Shown: positions 43,684 to 51,843 of the stretch, one piece after another | How the letters are laid out: each line of letters opens with the position of its first letter | How positions within the stretch are numbered: the stretch's first letter is position 1 | Source of the DNA: Streptomonospora nanhaiensis | Lineage (GTDB): Bacteria; Actinomycetota; Actinomycetes; Streptosporangiales; Streptosporangiaceae | NCBI RefSeq assembly: GCF_013410565.1 | Contig: NZ_JACCFO010000001.1 | Coordinates: 4,836,001-4,900,000 of the forward strand | Length of the DNA: 64,000 nucleotides | Reading direction: 5' to 3' | Notes under the pieces: generated by a model | Database searches by the model: none | Seen by the model: only the letters and a program-made list of their open reading frames with translations | What the model was told of the DNA's origin: nothing | Made by a program: the position numbers and the translations under genes

Positions 43684-43728
43684 AGCGCGGCGGGCCGGGC
43701 ACCCCAAGTGCCCGGCCCGCCGCGCTTT
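43684..43728 (+). terminator. Intrinsic terminator of ffh
   Basis: A 19-bp perfect stem (43684-43702 with 43708-43726) around CCCAA is followed by TTTC. It is one of the strongest hairpins in the window. The bases from here to rpsP hold CAGAAT (43854-43859), a possible -10 for the rpsP operon, and no gene. Confidence 0.9.
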
Positions 43729-43996
43729 CGCGTTCCCGCGGGCGGGCGCCCGGCCGTGCCGCGCGCCCGTTGCGCGGGCCTGTGACCGGAACCTCATCGC
43801 CCGCGCCGCCGGACCGATGCCGCCGAACGGGTGTTGCGTTGCGCCGCGTCTGGCAGAATGGGTGGTTGACTAACGGTGTGATGGGCCGGCCCTCTAACTA
43901 GCCTGGACACCTACGTCCCCGCCCGCTGACCCCGCCGCATCCCCACGCGGGGCGGTCGTGGGCACAGAGCATCGCAACTGGGAGAAGACCACACTC

Positions 43997-44521
43997 GTGG
44001 CTGTCAAAATCAAGCTGAAGCGTATGGGCAAGATCCGTACGCCGCAGTACCGCATTGTCGTCGCCGACGCCCGCACCAAGCGCGATGGCAAGGCCATCGA
44101 GGAGATCGGCAAGTACCACCCGAAGGAAGAGCCGAGCTTCATCGAGGTGAACTCCGAGCGGGTGCAGCACTGGCTGTCTGTGGGGGCACAGCCCACCGGC
44201 CCGGTCAAGACCATCCTCAAGCGCACCGGCGACTGGCAGAAGTTCAAGGGCCTGACCGAGCCGGCGCCGCTGAAGGTCGCCGAGCCGCGCGACAAGGAGG
44301 CCGAGGAGGCCGCCTTCCAGGCCGTGCTCAAGGAGCTCGTCCTGCCCGAGAACGACACCAAGGGCGGCGAGTCCAAGGGTCGCGGCCGGAAGTCCTCCGG
44401 GGCGTCCGAGAAGAAGGCCGACAAGGCTGAGAAGGCCGAGAAGGCGGAGAAGTCCGACGCCGCTCCGGCCACCGAGAACACCGGCGAATCGACGACCACG
44501 GAGCCCGAGGGCGAGGTCTGA
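43997..44521 (+). CDS. rpsP: 30S ribosomal protein S16
   Basis: S16 (174 residues) stabilises the small ribosomal subunit. The core is [20 protein letters not shown] and [20 protein letters not shown] (residues 1-80). The rest is a long extension; its end is rich in Lys, Ala and Glu ([17 protein letters not shown]), as in other Actinobacteria though rather long. GTG 43997 is preferred to a start at 43958 because GGAGAAG lies 9 bases upstream and the family N-terminus begins there. It leads rpsP, khpA, rimM, trmD. Confidence 0.95.
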   Translation: MAVKIKLKRMGKIRTPQYRIVVADARTKRDGKAIEEIGKYHPKEEPSFIEVNSERVQHWLSVGAQPTGPVKTILKRTGDWQKFKGLTEPAPLKVAEPRDKEAEEAAFQAVLKELVLPENDTKGGESKGRGRKSSGASEKKADKAEKAEKAEKSDAAPATENTGESTTTEPEGEV

Positions 44522-44522
44522 C

Positions 44523-44765
44523 GTGCTGGAAGAGGCGCTTGAGCACCTGGTTCGAGGCATCGTCGTGAACTCCGACGATGTCCAGGTGAGAGCCCGCAGG
44601 CTCCGCAAGGGCAAGGTGCTCGAAGTCCGGGTCCATCCCGACGACCTCGGGAAGGTGATCGGCCGCAACGGCCGCACCGCCAAGGCGCTGCGGACGGTCG
44701 TCGGCTCGCTGGCCGGCGGCCGCTACGTCCGCGTCGACCTGCTGGACCTGAACGAAGTGCGCTGA
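44523..44765 (+). CDS. khpA: KH-domain RNA-binding protein KhpA
   Basis: KhpA (80 residues) is a single KH domain that binds RNA. The GxxG loop is in DLGKVIGRNGRTAKALRTVV, and the N-terminus VLEEALEHLVRGIV is typical. It starts one base after the rpsP stop, so translation is coupled. The position between rpsP and rimM is conserved in Gram-positives. Confidence 0.94.
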   Translation: MLEEALEHLVRGIVVNSDDVQVRARRLRKGKVLEVRVHPDDLGKVIGRNGRTAKALRTVVGSLAGGRYVRVDLLDLNEVR

Positions 44766-44889
44766 TCTGCGCTTGGCCCGGCGCCCGTGCGGCGCCGGGC
44801 CGGGGCGCCGCTGGGAACACGAGCGGCGCCCCGTCGGCATGTGCGGAGACCGCTTCGGTGCCCGCACGCCCCTGCTCCCCGGGAGGACC

Positions 44890-45402
44890 ATGCGTCTCGT
44901 TGTCGGCCGGATCGGCCGCGCCCACGGCGTCCGCGGCGACGTCGCCGTCGATGTGCGCACCGACGACCCCGCCGCCCGCTTCGCGCCCGGCTCCCGGCTC
45001 GCCACCGACCCCGCCGACGCGGGGCCGCTGACCGTCTCCTCGGCCCGCACCCACTCGGGGCGGCTGCTGGTGCGCTTCGCCGGCGTCTCCGACCGCACGG
45101 CCGCCGAGGGGCTGCGCGGGGTGACCCTGTGGGTCGACTCCGCCGACGTGCCACCCGTGGACGACCCCGACGAGTTCCACGACCACGAGCTGATCGGCCT
45201 GCGGGTGCGCACCACCGCCGGCGAGGAGGTCGGCGAGGTGGCCGACGTCCTGCACAACGCCCAGGACGTGCTGGTGGTCGCCGACCCCCAGGGCGCCGAG
45301 TTCCTGGTGCCCTTCATCCGCGACCTCGTGCCCGAGGTCGACCCCGCGGCCGGGGTGCTGGTGGTCGATCCGCCGCCCGGACTGCTCGACCTGGGCCGCT
45401 GA
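44890..45402 (+). CDS. rimM: 16S rRNA processing protein RimM
   Basis: RimM (170 residues) helps assemble the head of the 30S subunit and binds S19. The N-terminal domain starts MRLVVGRIGRAHGVRGDVAV; the PRC-barrel half has LIGLRVRTTAGEEVGEVADV and FLVPFIRDLVPEVD. The ATG at 44890 with GGGAGGA upstream gives the exact family start. It follows khpA by 124 bases and precedes trmD by 63. Confidence 0.95.
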   Translation: MRLVVGRIGRAHGVRGDVAVDVRTDDPAARFAPGSRLATDPADAGPLTVSSARTHSGRLLVRFAGVSDRTAAEGLRGVTLWVDSADVPPVDDPDEFHDHELIGLRVRTTAGEEVGEVADVLHNAQDVLVVADPQGAEFLVPFIRDLVPEVDPAAGVLVVDPPPGLLDLGR

Positions 45403-45465
45403 CCGCCCGCCCGTTCGCGGCGCGCACGCCGCGCGCCGCCCTTCCCTCGCGGACCCCGCACCCCT

Positions 45466-46368
45466 ATGCGCATCGACATCATCACCATCTTCCCCGACTA
45501 CTTCGCGCCGCTGGAGCTGTCGCTCATCGGCAAGGCGCGGGCGGCCGGCATCCTCGACATCCGCCTCCACGACCTGCGGAGCTGGACCCACGACCGGCAC
45601 AACACCGTCGACGACACCCCCTACGGGGGCGGCCCCGGCATGGTCATGAAGCCCGAGCCGTGGGGCGAGGCGCTGGACGCGGTCATCGGGGCGGGGCGGG
45701 CCACCCCCGACCAGGGCTCCTCCCCCGACACCCCTGACGGCACGCCCGGTCCCGGCGCGGTGCCGCGGCTGGTGGTGCCCACCCCCAGCGGCACCCCGTT
45801 CACCCAGGAGCGCGCCCGGCGGCTGTCCGAGGAGCCGTGGCTGGTGTTCGCCTGCGGCCGCTACGAGGGCATCGACTCCCGGGTGGCGGCCGACGCGGCG
45901 CGGCGCATGCCGGTCGAGGAGGTCAGCATCGGCGACTACGTGCTCGCCGGCGGGGAGTCGGCGACGCTGGTCATCGTGGAGACGGTCTCGCGGCTGCTGC
46001 CGGGGGTGCTGGGCAACGCCGAGTCGGCGGTGCAGGACTCCTTCGCCACCGGCGCCATGGAGAACCTCCTGGAGGGGCCGGTCTACACCAAGCCGGCGCA
46101 CTGGCGCGGTCTGGAGGTCCCGCCGGTGCTGCTGTCGGGCGACCACGGCGCGGTGGACCGGTGGCGGCGGCACGAGGCGCTGCGCAAGACCGCGCGCAAC
46201 CGGCCCGAGCTGCTGCGCGCGCTGGCCGAGGCCGGGATGGCCGGCCTGGACCGCCGGGACCGGGAGCTGGTGCGGGAACTTCTGGCCCAGACCGCCGCCG
46301 AGCAGGGGCGGGAGGGCGCCGGCCGGGAGGCGACGTTGCAGACCGGTGCCGAACCTATGGCAGACTAG
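45466..46368 (+). CDS. trmD: tRNA (guanine37-N1)-methyltransferase
   Basis: TrmD (300 residues) methylates G37 of tRNA next to the anticodon. Motifs are MRIDIITIFPDYFAPL, DTPYGGGPGMVMKPEPWGEA, FACGRYEGIDSRV and the trefoil-knot SAM site SIGDYVLAGGESATLVI. About 30 residues (ATPDQGSSPDTPDGTPGPGA) are inserted in a loop after AVIGAGR. The C-terminal part has HWRGLEVPPVLLSGDHG. It is followed by rplS after 159 bases. Confidence 0.96.
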   Translation: MRIDIITIFPDYFAPLELSLIGKARAAGILDIRLHDLRSWTHDRHNTVDDTPYGGGPGMVMKPEPWGEALDAVIGAGRATPDQGSSPDTPDGTPGPGAVPRLVVPTPSGTPFTQERARRLSEEPWLVFACGRYEGIDSRVAADAARRMPVEEVSIGDYVLAGGESATLVIVETVSRLLPGVLGNAESAVQDSFATGAMENLLEGPVYTKPAHWRGLEVPPVLLSGDHGAVDRWRRHEALRKTARNRPELLRALAEAGMAGLDRRDRELVRELLAQTAAEQGREGAGREATLQTGAEPMAD

Positions 46369-46527
46369 ACGAGTTGCCCCTGTCGTCGCTCGTGTTGCCC
46401 GCATGCCGGAACTCCGGCGCAGGCCGCCCACACCCGGCAGAGGCACCTACGACCCCAGCAGCAGATCCGCCCGCGCGAACCGCTCCAGTTAGTCGCCGCG
46501 GCGCGCAATCGATGAGGAACCGCTGAG

Positions 46528-46887
46528 ATGCACACCGCTATTCAGGAAATTGAGAAGGCTCAACTGCGCTCGGACATTCCTGATTTCCGCCCGGGCGACA
46601 CGCTGAACGTGCACGTGCGGGTCACCGAGGGCAACCGCTCCCGCGTCCAGGTCTTCAAGGGCGTCGTGATCCGGCGGCAGGGCGGCGCCAGCCGCGAGAC
46701 CTTCACGGTCCGCAAGATCAGCTACGGCGTGGGTGTGGAGCGCACGTTCCCGGTCCACACGCCGGTGATCGAGAAGATCGAGGTCGTCTCCCGCGGCCGC
46801 GTCCGCCGCGCCAAGCTGTACTACCTGCGCAACCTGCGCGGCAAGGCCGCCCGCATCCGCGAGCGCCGCGAGCCCGTCGCGAACTGA
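46528..46887 (+). CDS. rplS: 50S ribosomal protein L19
   Basis: L19 (119 residues) sits at the interface of the two ribosomal subunits. It begins [20 protein letters not shown] and has the conserved [39 protein letters not shown] and the C-terminal [16 protein letters not shown]. Length and sequence are standard. It closes the rpsP-type group. Confidence 0.97.
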   Translation: MHTAIQEIEKAQLRSDIPDFRPGDTLNVHVRVTEGNRSRVQVFKGVVIRRQGGASRETFTVRKISYGVGVERTFPVHTPVIEKIEVVSRGRVRRAKLYYLRNLRGKAARIRERREPVAN

Positions 46888-46961
46888 GCGCACTCGCGCG
46901 ACCGGTGGTGCGGCGGAGGTTTCCGGCTGTGCCTTTTCCGGCGGGAGGGGCCGCGCTCGGA

Positions 46962-46967
46962 TAGGCT
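46962..46967 (+). promoter_or_regulatory. -10 element upstream of the lepB leader
   Basis: TAGGCT ends 9 bases before the ATG at 46977. If used, the transcript would start at about that ATG and be leaderless for the small upstream frame. No clear -35. Confidence 0.35.
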
Positions 46968-46976
46968 TCGGTTCCG

Positions 46977-47165
46977 ATGAGCAAACTGGAATCGGCCTCT
47001 TGCGCGGCCACCGTCACCACCGGGCGCGTCGGCGGGAACCGGTTCGGCGACTCTGGCTCTTCCACGCGCGTGCGTGGAAGGGCCAGAGTCGTGTCGGGCC
47101 GGGGTGCGCGCGACCGGGCGACACCGGTGGGGCCGAGGCAGCCGACAGCGCAGGAGGTTCGATGA
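46977..47165 (+). CDS. Possible leader ORF overlapping lepB start
   Basis: An open frame of 62 codons begins at ATG 46977, and its TGA overlaps the lepB ATG as ATGA. The product (MSKLESASCAATVTTGRVGG at the start) has a composition like translated GC-rich leader sequence and no family. A 42-base inverted repeat lies inside it. It may be a regulatory leader peptide coupled to lepB, or chance; lepB has its own AGGAGG. Confidence 0.3.
   Translation: MSKLESASCAATVTTGRVGGNRFGDSGSSTRVRGRARVVSGRGARDRATPVGPRQPTAQEVR
47049..47090. terminator. 19-bp stem-loop between rplS and lepB
   Basis: GACTCTGGC and CTTCCACGC pair with GCGTGGAAG and GCCAGAGTC, with a single T-G wobble between and a GCGT loop. It is strong enough to terminate or attenuate the rplS transcript before lepB. 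No T-run follows, so it could instead be an RNA-processing site. Confidence 0.6.
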
Positions 47166-48091
47166 GCGCCAAGAGGGAGAGTGCCGGCGAGAGGTCGGAG
47201 AAGTCGGGGTCGTTCTGGAAGGAACTCCCGATCCTGATCGTCATCGCCCTGGTGCTGGCGTTCGTGATCCGCACGTGGATCGCGCAGCCGTACTGGATCC
47301 CCTCGCGGTCGATGGAGGACACCCTGCTGATCGGTGACCGGGTCATCGTGAACAAGTTGGTGTTCCAGGTGCGCGACATCGAGCGCGGCGACATCGTGGT
47401 GTTCAACGGCGACGGCTCCTGGGACGAGGAAGAGGGCGCCCTGCCGGTCGAGGAGCCCACCAACCCGATCTCGCGGCTGTTCAACTGGGTGGGCCAGCAG
47501 TTCGGCGCCGCGCCCACCGGCCGCGAGTACATCAAGCGCGTGATCGGGCTTCCGGGCGACACCGTGGCCTGCTGCGACGCGCAGAACCGGGTCACGGTCA
47601 ACGGCGTCCCCCTGGACGAGCCCTACCTGTACCCGGGCAGCCAGGAGACCCACGTGGAGTTCGGGCCGGTCGAGGTGCCCGAGGGCCGGCTGTGGCTGAT
47701 GGGCGACCACCGCGCCATCTCCAAGGACTCCCGGATGCACCAGAACGAGCCGGGCGGCGGCACCATCGCCATCGACCACGTGGTGGGCCGGGCCTCGGTG
47801 ATCGTGTGGCCGTTCGACCGCATGGACACGCTGCCCACGCCCGACACGTTCGCCGAACTGAACGAGGCCGGGGCCGAGGAGCAGGCCGGCGAGGGCGCGG
47901 CGGGTGAGCCCGCCGGCGCCGAGGCGGTGGAGGCGTCGGCGGCGCTGCCGCTGGTGCTGGGGGCGGCCGCGGCCGTGCCCTTCCACCTCACGGGCCGCCG
48001 CGTGCTGCGGTCGCTGCGCCGGCCGGACTCCGCGGTGGTGGCCGCGGCCGTCCCGCCGGAGGAGCCGGACGGGCGCGCCGACACAAAGTGA
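47162..48091 (+). CDS. lepB: Signal peptidase I
   Basis: LepB (309 residues) cleaves signal peptides outside the membrane. An N-terminal helix (LPILIVIALVLAFVIRTWI) is followed by the catalytic Ser in YWIPSRSMEDTLLIGD and the catalytic Lys in YIKRVIGLPGD; MGDHRAISKDSR is motif E. The C-terminus has a second hydrophobic segment (ALPLVLGAAAAVPFHL), giving a two-anchor form like other Actinobacteria. The ATG at 47162 follows AGGAGG. Streptomyces has up to four tandem copies and rnhB here; this locus has one lepB and no rnhB. Confidence 0.95.
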   Translation: MSAKRESAGERSEKSGSFWKELPILIVIALVLAFVIRTWIAQPYWIPSRSMEDTLLIGDRVIVNKLVFQVRDIERGDIVVFNGDGSWDEEEGALPVEEPTNPISRLFNWVGQQFGAAPTGREYIKRVIGLPGDTVACCDAQNRVTVNGVPLDEPYLYPGSQETHVEFGPVEVPEGRLWLMGDHRAISKDSRMHQNEPGGGTIAIDHVVGRASVIVWPFDRMDTLPTPDTFAELNEAGAEEQAGEGAAGEPAGAEAVEASAALPLVLGAAAAVPFHLTGRRVLRSLRRPDSAVVAAAVPPEEPDGRADTK

Positions 48092-48295
48092 CACGGCGGG
48101 CGTGCTCGCGCGGGCCGGGCGGGTGGTCGGCGGGCAGAGCGGGCGGGCCCGGCGGGCCGGGCGTCGGCAATCCCGCGTAACGCCCCCGGACGGTTGACAC
48201 GTGTCGCATCATGGTTGCTGTAGTGGATAAGTCACCGCTCAGGCGAAGGGGGCCGGGCCGCTCAACCGGGACTGCACGACGAAAGCGAGCACGAG

Positions 48296-48628
48296 ATGAG
48301 TTCTGAGGACCTGGAGAAGTACGAGGCCGAGATGGAGCTGCAGCTCTATCGCGAGTACCGCGACGTCGTCGGCCTCTTCAGCTACGTGGTCGAGACCGAA
48401 CGCCGGTTCTACCTGACCAACCACGTGGACCTTCAGCCGCGCAGCACCGAGAACGGCGAGATGTACTTCGAGGTCACGATGGAGGACGCCTGGGTGTGGG
48501 ACATGTACCGCCCGGCGCGGTTCGTGCGGAACGTGCGCGTGGTGACCTTCAAGGACGTCAACGTCGAAGAGATCACCAAGTCCGACCTTGAGGTCCCCGC
48601 AGCGGGCAAGCCCGGCTCATCCTCCTGA
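48296..48628 (+). CDS. DUF2469 family protein
   Basis: This 110-residue acidic protein starts MSSEDLEKYEAEMELQLYRE and has FSYVVETERRFYLTNHVDL and WDMYRPARFVRNVRVVTFKD. It is almost invariant among Actinobacteria, in the same place between the signal peptidase region and yraN, and its function is unknown. The gene has its own upstream region of 204 bases and a good terminator after it. Confidence 0.94.
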   Translation: MSSEDLEKYEAEMELQLYREYRDVVGLFSYVVETERRFYLTNHVDLQPRSTENGEMYFEVTMEDAWVWDMYRPARFVRNVRVVTFKDVNVEEITKSDLEVPAAGKPGSSS

Positions 48629-48658
48629 CCCCGGCCCGACCGCACCGGCCCCGAACCC

Positions 48659-48700
48659 CGCCGCCGGACCGGCCCTCACGGGTCGATCCGGCGGCGTTTT
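48659..48700 (+). terminator. Intrinsic terminator after the DUF2469 gene
   Basis: CGCCGCCGGA (48659-48668) pairs with TCCGGCGGCG (48687-48696), directly followed by TTTT. An inner GACC/GGTC pair may extend the structure. Confidence 0.85.
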
Positions 48701-48728
48701 GGTAACGGTACGCCTCGGCGCGCGCAGG

Positions 48729-48757
48729 AAGTCCATCCCCGCGTGTGCGGGGAGCAC
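48729..48757 (-). repeat. Solitary type I-E CRISPR-like repeat (29 bases)
   Basis: Read on the minus strand, 48757-48729 begins GTGCTCCCCGC, has the four-base centre ACAC and continues GCGGGGATGGAC. This is the layout of type I-E repeats: 29 bases, a CCCCGC/GCGGGG stem and an ATGGAC-like end. No second copy lies within 32-33 bases on either side, so it is not an array. No cas gene is nearby. Confidence 0.6.
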
Positions 48758-48908
48758 CCCTATCGAACTGGGTTTTCCGGCGGGCGCTACCGGTTCTGGC
48801 GGCTTCTTCGGAAACGGACATATCGGCGGCGGCCCTCGCGTGCTCGTGATTCGGCCCTCGGCGGCGCGACGGGGCCGCCGGACCGGCGAGGTGTCGGCGG
48901 TGCGGCGC

Positions 48909-49280
48909 TCAGGCCACCGTGCGCACCCGGCCGCCGGTCCGCTCCACGATGGCGGCGGCCAGCCGGTCGCGGACGCGGGTCTGGGCGGCGATCCGCTCGT
49001 CGAGCACGGCCAGCCGCTCCAACGCCACCCGCAGGTTCTTCTCCGAGGGCGGCGCGGAGGTGATGTCGCCGTCCAGGCACGGGAGGAAGACCTGGACGTC
49101 CTCCAGAGTGAGGCCGACCTCCAGCAGGTGGCGGATGTTGCGCACCCGGACGGCGGTGGAGGGGTCGAAGACGCGGTAGCCGTTGGGCGCGCGCTCGGAC
49201 GTGATGAGTCCCGCCGCCTTGTAGTGCCGCAGCGCGCGCGTGCTCGCGCCGGTGGCCTTGGCCAGTTCGCCGATCCGCAT
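48909..49280 (-). CDS. MerR-family transcriptional regulator
   Basis: This 123-residue protein has the MerR winged-helix start MRIGELAKATGASTRALRHY and NGYRVFDPSTAVRVRNIRHL, then a coiled coil (VALERLAVLDERIAAQTRV). The ligand domain is minimal, without a metal-binding Cys motif, so it probably responds to organic or redox signals. It follows the SDR gene by 20 bases on the same strand, so the pair is likely an operon in which MerR controls the reductase. Confidence 0.88.
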   Translation of the reverse strand: MRIGELAKATGASTRALRHYKAAGLITSERAPNGYRVFDPSTAVRVRNIRHLLEVGLTLEDVQVFLPCLDGDITSAPPSEKNLRVALERLAVLDERIAAQTRVRDRLAAAIVERTGGRVRTVA

Positions 49281-49300
49281 CCCGCACCTCCGACCCCGGA

Positions 49301-50077
49301 TTATCCCACCATCGCGCCGCCGTCCACGGGCAGTACCGCGCCGGTGACGAAGGACGCGGCCGGGTCGGCGAGCCGGGTGACGGCCCACGCCACCTCCTCG
49401 GGGCGGCCGATCCGGCCCGCCGGGGTGATGGACACCTGCCATTCGCGCACCTCGGCCTGCTGCTCGGGGGTGAGCCCCTGGTGCTCCCCGATGGGCGTGC
49501 CGCCGATCGCGCCGGGGGCGACGGCGGCGACGCGGACGCCGCGCGGGGCGAGTTCCACCGCCCAGCTGCGGGTGAGCACGTCCAGGGCGCCCTTGCTGGC
49601 CGCGTAGGCGGAGTTCCCGGGCCATCCGCGCTGGCCCACGGCGGTGGAGACGTTGACGACCACCCCGCCCGCCGCCTCCAGCAGCGGCAGCAGCGCCTGG
49701 GTGAGGAGGAAGGGCGCGATGAGGTTGGTCTCGATCACCGGGGCCAGGTCCTTGCGGGTGAAGGAGCCCAGGGCGCCGCTGCGCACGATCGCGGCGTTGT
49801 TGACCAGCACGTCGAGGCGTCCGTGGCGCTCCCGGGCCGCCCGGGCGATCTCGTCGGGGGCGTCGTCGGCGGTGATGTCGGCGGGAAGGGGCGTGATGCG
49901 GTCGCTGCCGGCGGCGGTCTCCTCCAAGGGCTCCCGGCGGCGCCCGATGGCAAGCACGTGGGCGCCTTCGGCGGCGAAGGCCCGCGCGACGGCCCGCCCG
50001 ATCCCGGTCCCGGCTCCGGTGACGGCGACGACTCGGTCCTGCTCCGTGGGCCGCTGAGCGGCGGTTTCGATGTCCAT
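49301..50077 (-). CDS. Short-chain dehydrogenase/reductase
   Basis: The 258-residue enzyme has the NAD(P)-binding motif VAVTGAGTGIGRAVARAF, the NNAA-type motif LDVLVNNAAIV, and the catalytic Tyr and Lys in NSAYAASKGALDV. The C-terminus GAVLPVDGGAM is typical of classical SDRs. The ATG at 50077 is the best-fitting start; the open frame upstream is not SDR-like. The substrate is unknown. It forms a pair with the MerR gene downstream and is divergent from the M23 peptidase gene (286-base gap with no other gene). Confidence 0.9.
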   Translation of the reverse strand: MDIETAAQRPTEQDRVVAVTGAGTGIGRAVARAFAAEGAHVLAIGRRREPLEETAAGSDRITPLPADITADDAPDEIARAARERHGRLDVLVNNAAIVRSGALGSFTRKDLAPVIETNLIAPFLLTQALLPLLEAAGGVVVNVSTAVGQRGWPGNSAYAASKGALDVLTRSWAVELAPRGVRVAAVAPGAIGGTPIGEHQGLTPEQQAEVREWQVSITPAGRIGRPEEVAWAVTRLADPAASFVTGAVLPVDGGAMVG

Positions 50078-50363
50078 GGCGCCATCGTGCGACCTTGACA
50101 CCGGCGGCAAGGTCAAGTCGGCGGCGGATCCGGGTCGGGACGGCCTGCGCGGAGGGAGGCCGACGCGGAACCTGATCGGGGGATCGACGGCCGTGTTCCC
50201 GCAGGTCACCGGGAGCGGATCCCGGTGCGGGCGGCCGGGGATATGGCGTGCGGGTGAGCCTCTGCGGCAGGTAGCCGAGGGCGGCGGGGTCTCCGCGCGG
50301 GGGTTGTCCACAGGGGCGCGGTTGGGCTGGCGGGGCGGTGGCGGCCAGGGCGACGCTGGGGGC

Positions 50364-51065
50364 ATGGGGACAACACTCCAGGTCACATTGCGGCGGGTGG
50401 CGCGAGGGCTCGGCGCGCTCGCCGTCGCCGCACTCGCTGTGCTCGTCGGCGCCGGACCCTTTCCGGGTACCGCGACGGCCGACTCGGGGCCGTGGCGGGT
50501 CCCGCTGGACGGCGAGGTCCGCGTGGTGCGGGCGTTCGACCCTCCGGAACGGCGGTGGTCGCCCGGTCACCGCGGCGTCGACCTCGCGGCCTCGGCCGGC
50601 GACCCGGTGCGGGCGGCGGGAGCGGGGCGGGTCGCGTTCGCCGGAACCGTGGCGGGCACCGGTGCGGTCAGCATCGTCCACGGGCACCTGCGCACCAGCT
50701 ACCTGCCGGTGGAGCCCCGCGTCGAGCAAGGGAGCCGCGTCGAGGCGGGACAGGTGATCGCCGTGGTCGCGGCCGAGCCGCCGCACTGCGGCGGCCGCGC
50801 CTGCCTGCACTGGGGGCTGCGCCGCGGCGGCGACTACCTCGACCCCCTCGCGCTGGTGGGGCGGGCGCAGGTCCGGCTGCTGCCGCTGGGCGCGCCGCCG
50901 CCGACCGCCCGCGCATCGTCCGGCCGACGGCTCAGGCGCGCGGGTGGGCCTGGTTGTAGGTGCTGGTCAGCCGCTCGATCGAGACATGGGTGTAGATCTG
51001 GGTGCTGGACAGCGACGCGTGCCCCAGGATCTCCTGCACGCTGCGCAGGTCGGCGCCGCCGTTGA
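50364..51065 (+). CDS. Secreted M23 family metallopeptidase
   Basis: The 233-residue product has a signal peptide (LGALAVAALAVLVGAGPFPG) and an M23 (LytM-type) domain at about 50-175: HRGVDLAAS with the metal His/Asp, VSIVHGHLRTSY and CLHWGLRRGGDYLDP. It should act on peptidoglycan cross-bridges. The domain ends near 50,890; the last 45 residues are read from DNA that overlaps the end of convergent xerC by 134 bases and look non-functional (GGPGCRCWSAARSRHG). A missed frame or natural read-through is possible. Confidence 0.8.
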   Translation: MGTTLQVTLRRVARGLGALAVAALAVLVGAGPFPGTATADSGPWRVPLDGEVRVVRAFDPPERRWSPGHRGVDLAASAGDPVRAAGAGRVAFAGTVAGTGAVSIVHGHLRTSYLPVEPRVEQGSRVEAGQVIAVVAAEPPHCGGRACLHWGLRRGGDYLDPLALVGRAQVRLLPLGAPPPTARASSGRRLRRAGGPGCRCWSAARSRHGCRSGCWTATRAPGSPARCAGRRRR

Positions 51066-51843
51066 GCAGGTGGGTGGCCGCGCTGTGCCGCAGGCCGTGC
51101 GGGGCGATGTCGGTGCCGGCCGCCGCCATGTGGTCGTGGACGTCGCGGCGGGCGGTGCGGGTGCCCAGGCGGCCGCCGCGCACGCCGAGGAACACCGCCG
51201 GGCCGCTGGCGGCCGTGGCCACCCGGGGGCGGCCCTCCGCCAGCCAGCGCTCCACGGCGGCCAGCGCCGGGGCGCCCACGGGCACCACCCGCTCCTTGCC
51301 CCCCTTGCCGAAGACCCGCAGCGTGCGGCGCTCCCGGTCGACGTCGTCCAGGTCCAAAGCGCACAGTTCGGCCACCCGGATCCCGGTCCCGTACAGCACC
51401 TCCACCACGGCGCGCCGGCGCAGGGCGGTCGGCGCGGCGTCCTCCTCGCGGTCGGCCGCCTCGGACGCGAGCGCGGCGGCGGCCTCGTCCTCGGCCAGGA
51501 CCCTGGGCAGCGTGCGGTGGGCGCGCGGCGCGGAGATCCGCGGCCCGGGGTTCTGGGCGAGCACACCGCCGCGGTGCAGGAAGTCGGTGAAGACCCGGGC
51601 GGCGGCCACCCGCCGTGCCATGGTGGCGCGGCCGGCACCCTGGTCGTGCAGCCGGGCGAGCCAGCCGCGCAGCGCGGCGACGTCGAGTTCCGCCACGGCG
51701 CGGCCGGCCTCGGCGAGGTAGGACAGCAGCGACCGGACGTCGCCGAGATAGGCGCGAACCGTGTTCTCCGAGCGGTCCACCGCCAGGTGGCGGCGCAGTT
51801 CGTCGAGAAGCCGCTCGTGCTCGGGCGGAACCCCACCGGTCAC
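50932..51843 (-). CDS. xerC: Tyrosine recombinase XerC
   Basis: XerC (303 residues) resolves chromosome dimers at dif with XerD. The N-terminal SAM-like domain has SENTVRAYLGDVRSLLSYL; the catalytic domain has the Arg of LYGTGIRVAEL, HGLRHSAATHLLNGGAD with the His and second Arg, and the nucleophilic Tyr in STQIYTHVS. The GTG at 51843 overlaps the ridA stop as GTGA. In Streptomyces this place is next to whiG; no whiG is present here. Confidence 0.93.
   Translation of the reverse strand: MTGGVPPEHERLLDELRRHLAVDRSENTVRAYLGDVRSLLSYLAEAGRAVAELDVAALRGWLARLHDQGAGRATMARRVAAARVFTDFLHRGGVLAQNPGPRISAPRAHRTLPRVLAEDEAAAALASEAADREEDAAPTALRRRAVVEVLYGTGIRVAELCALDLDDVDRERRTLRVFGKGGKERVVPVGAPALAAVERWLAEGRPRVATAASGPAVFLGVRGGRLGTRTARRDVHDHMAAAGTDIAPHGLRHSAATHLLNGGADLRSVQEILGHASLSSTQIYTHVSIERLTSTYNQAHPRA

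Noticed and set aside
48700-48860. A true CRISPR array at 48,729
   Set aside because: Only one repeat is present; sequences one spacer length away on both sides do not resemble it, and there is no cas gene.
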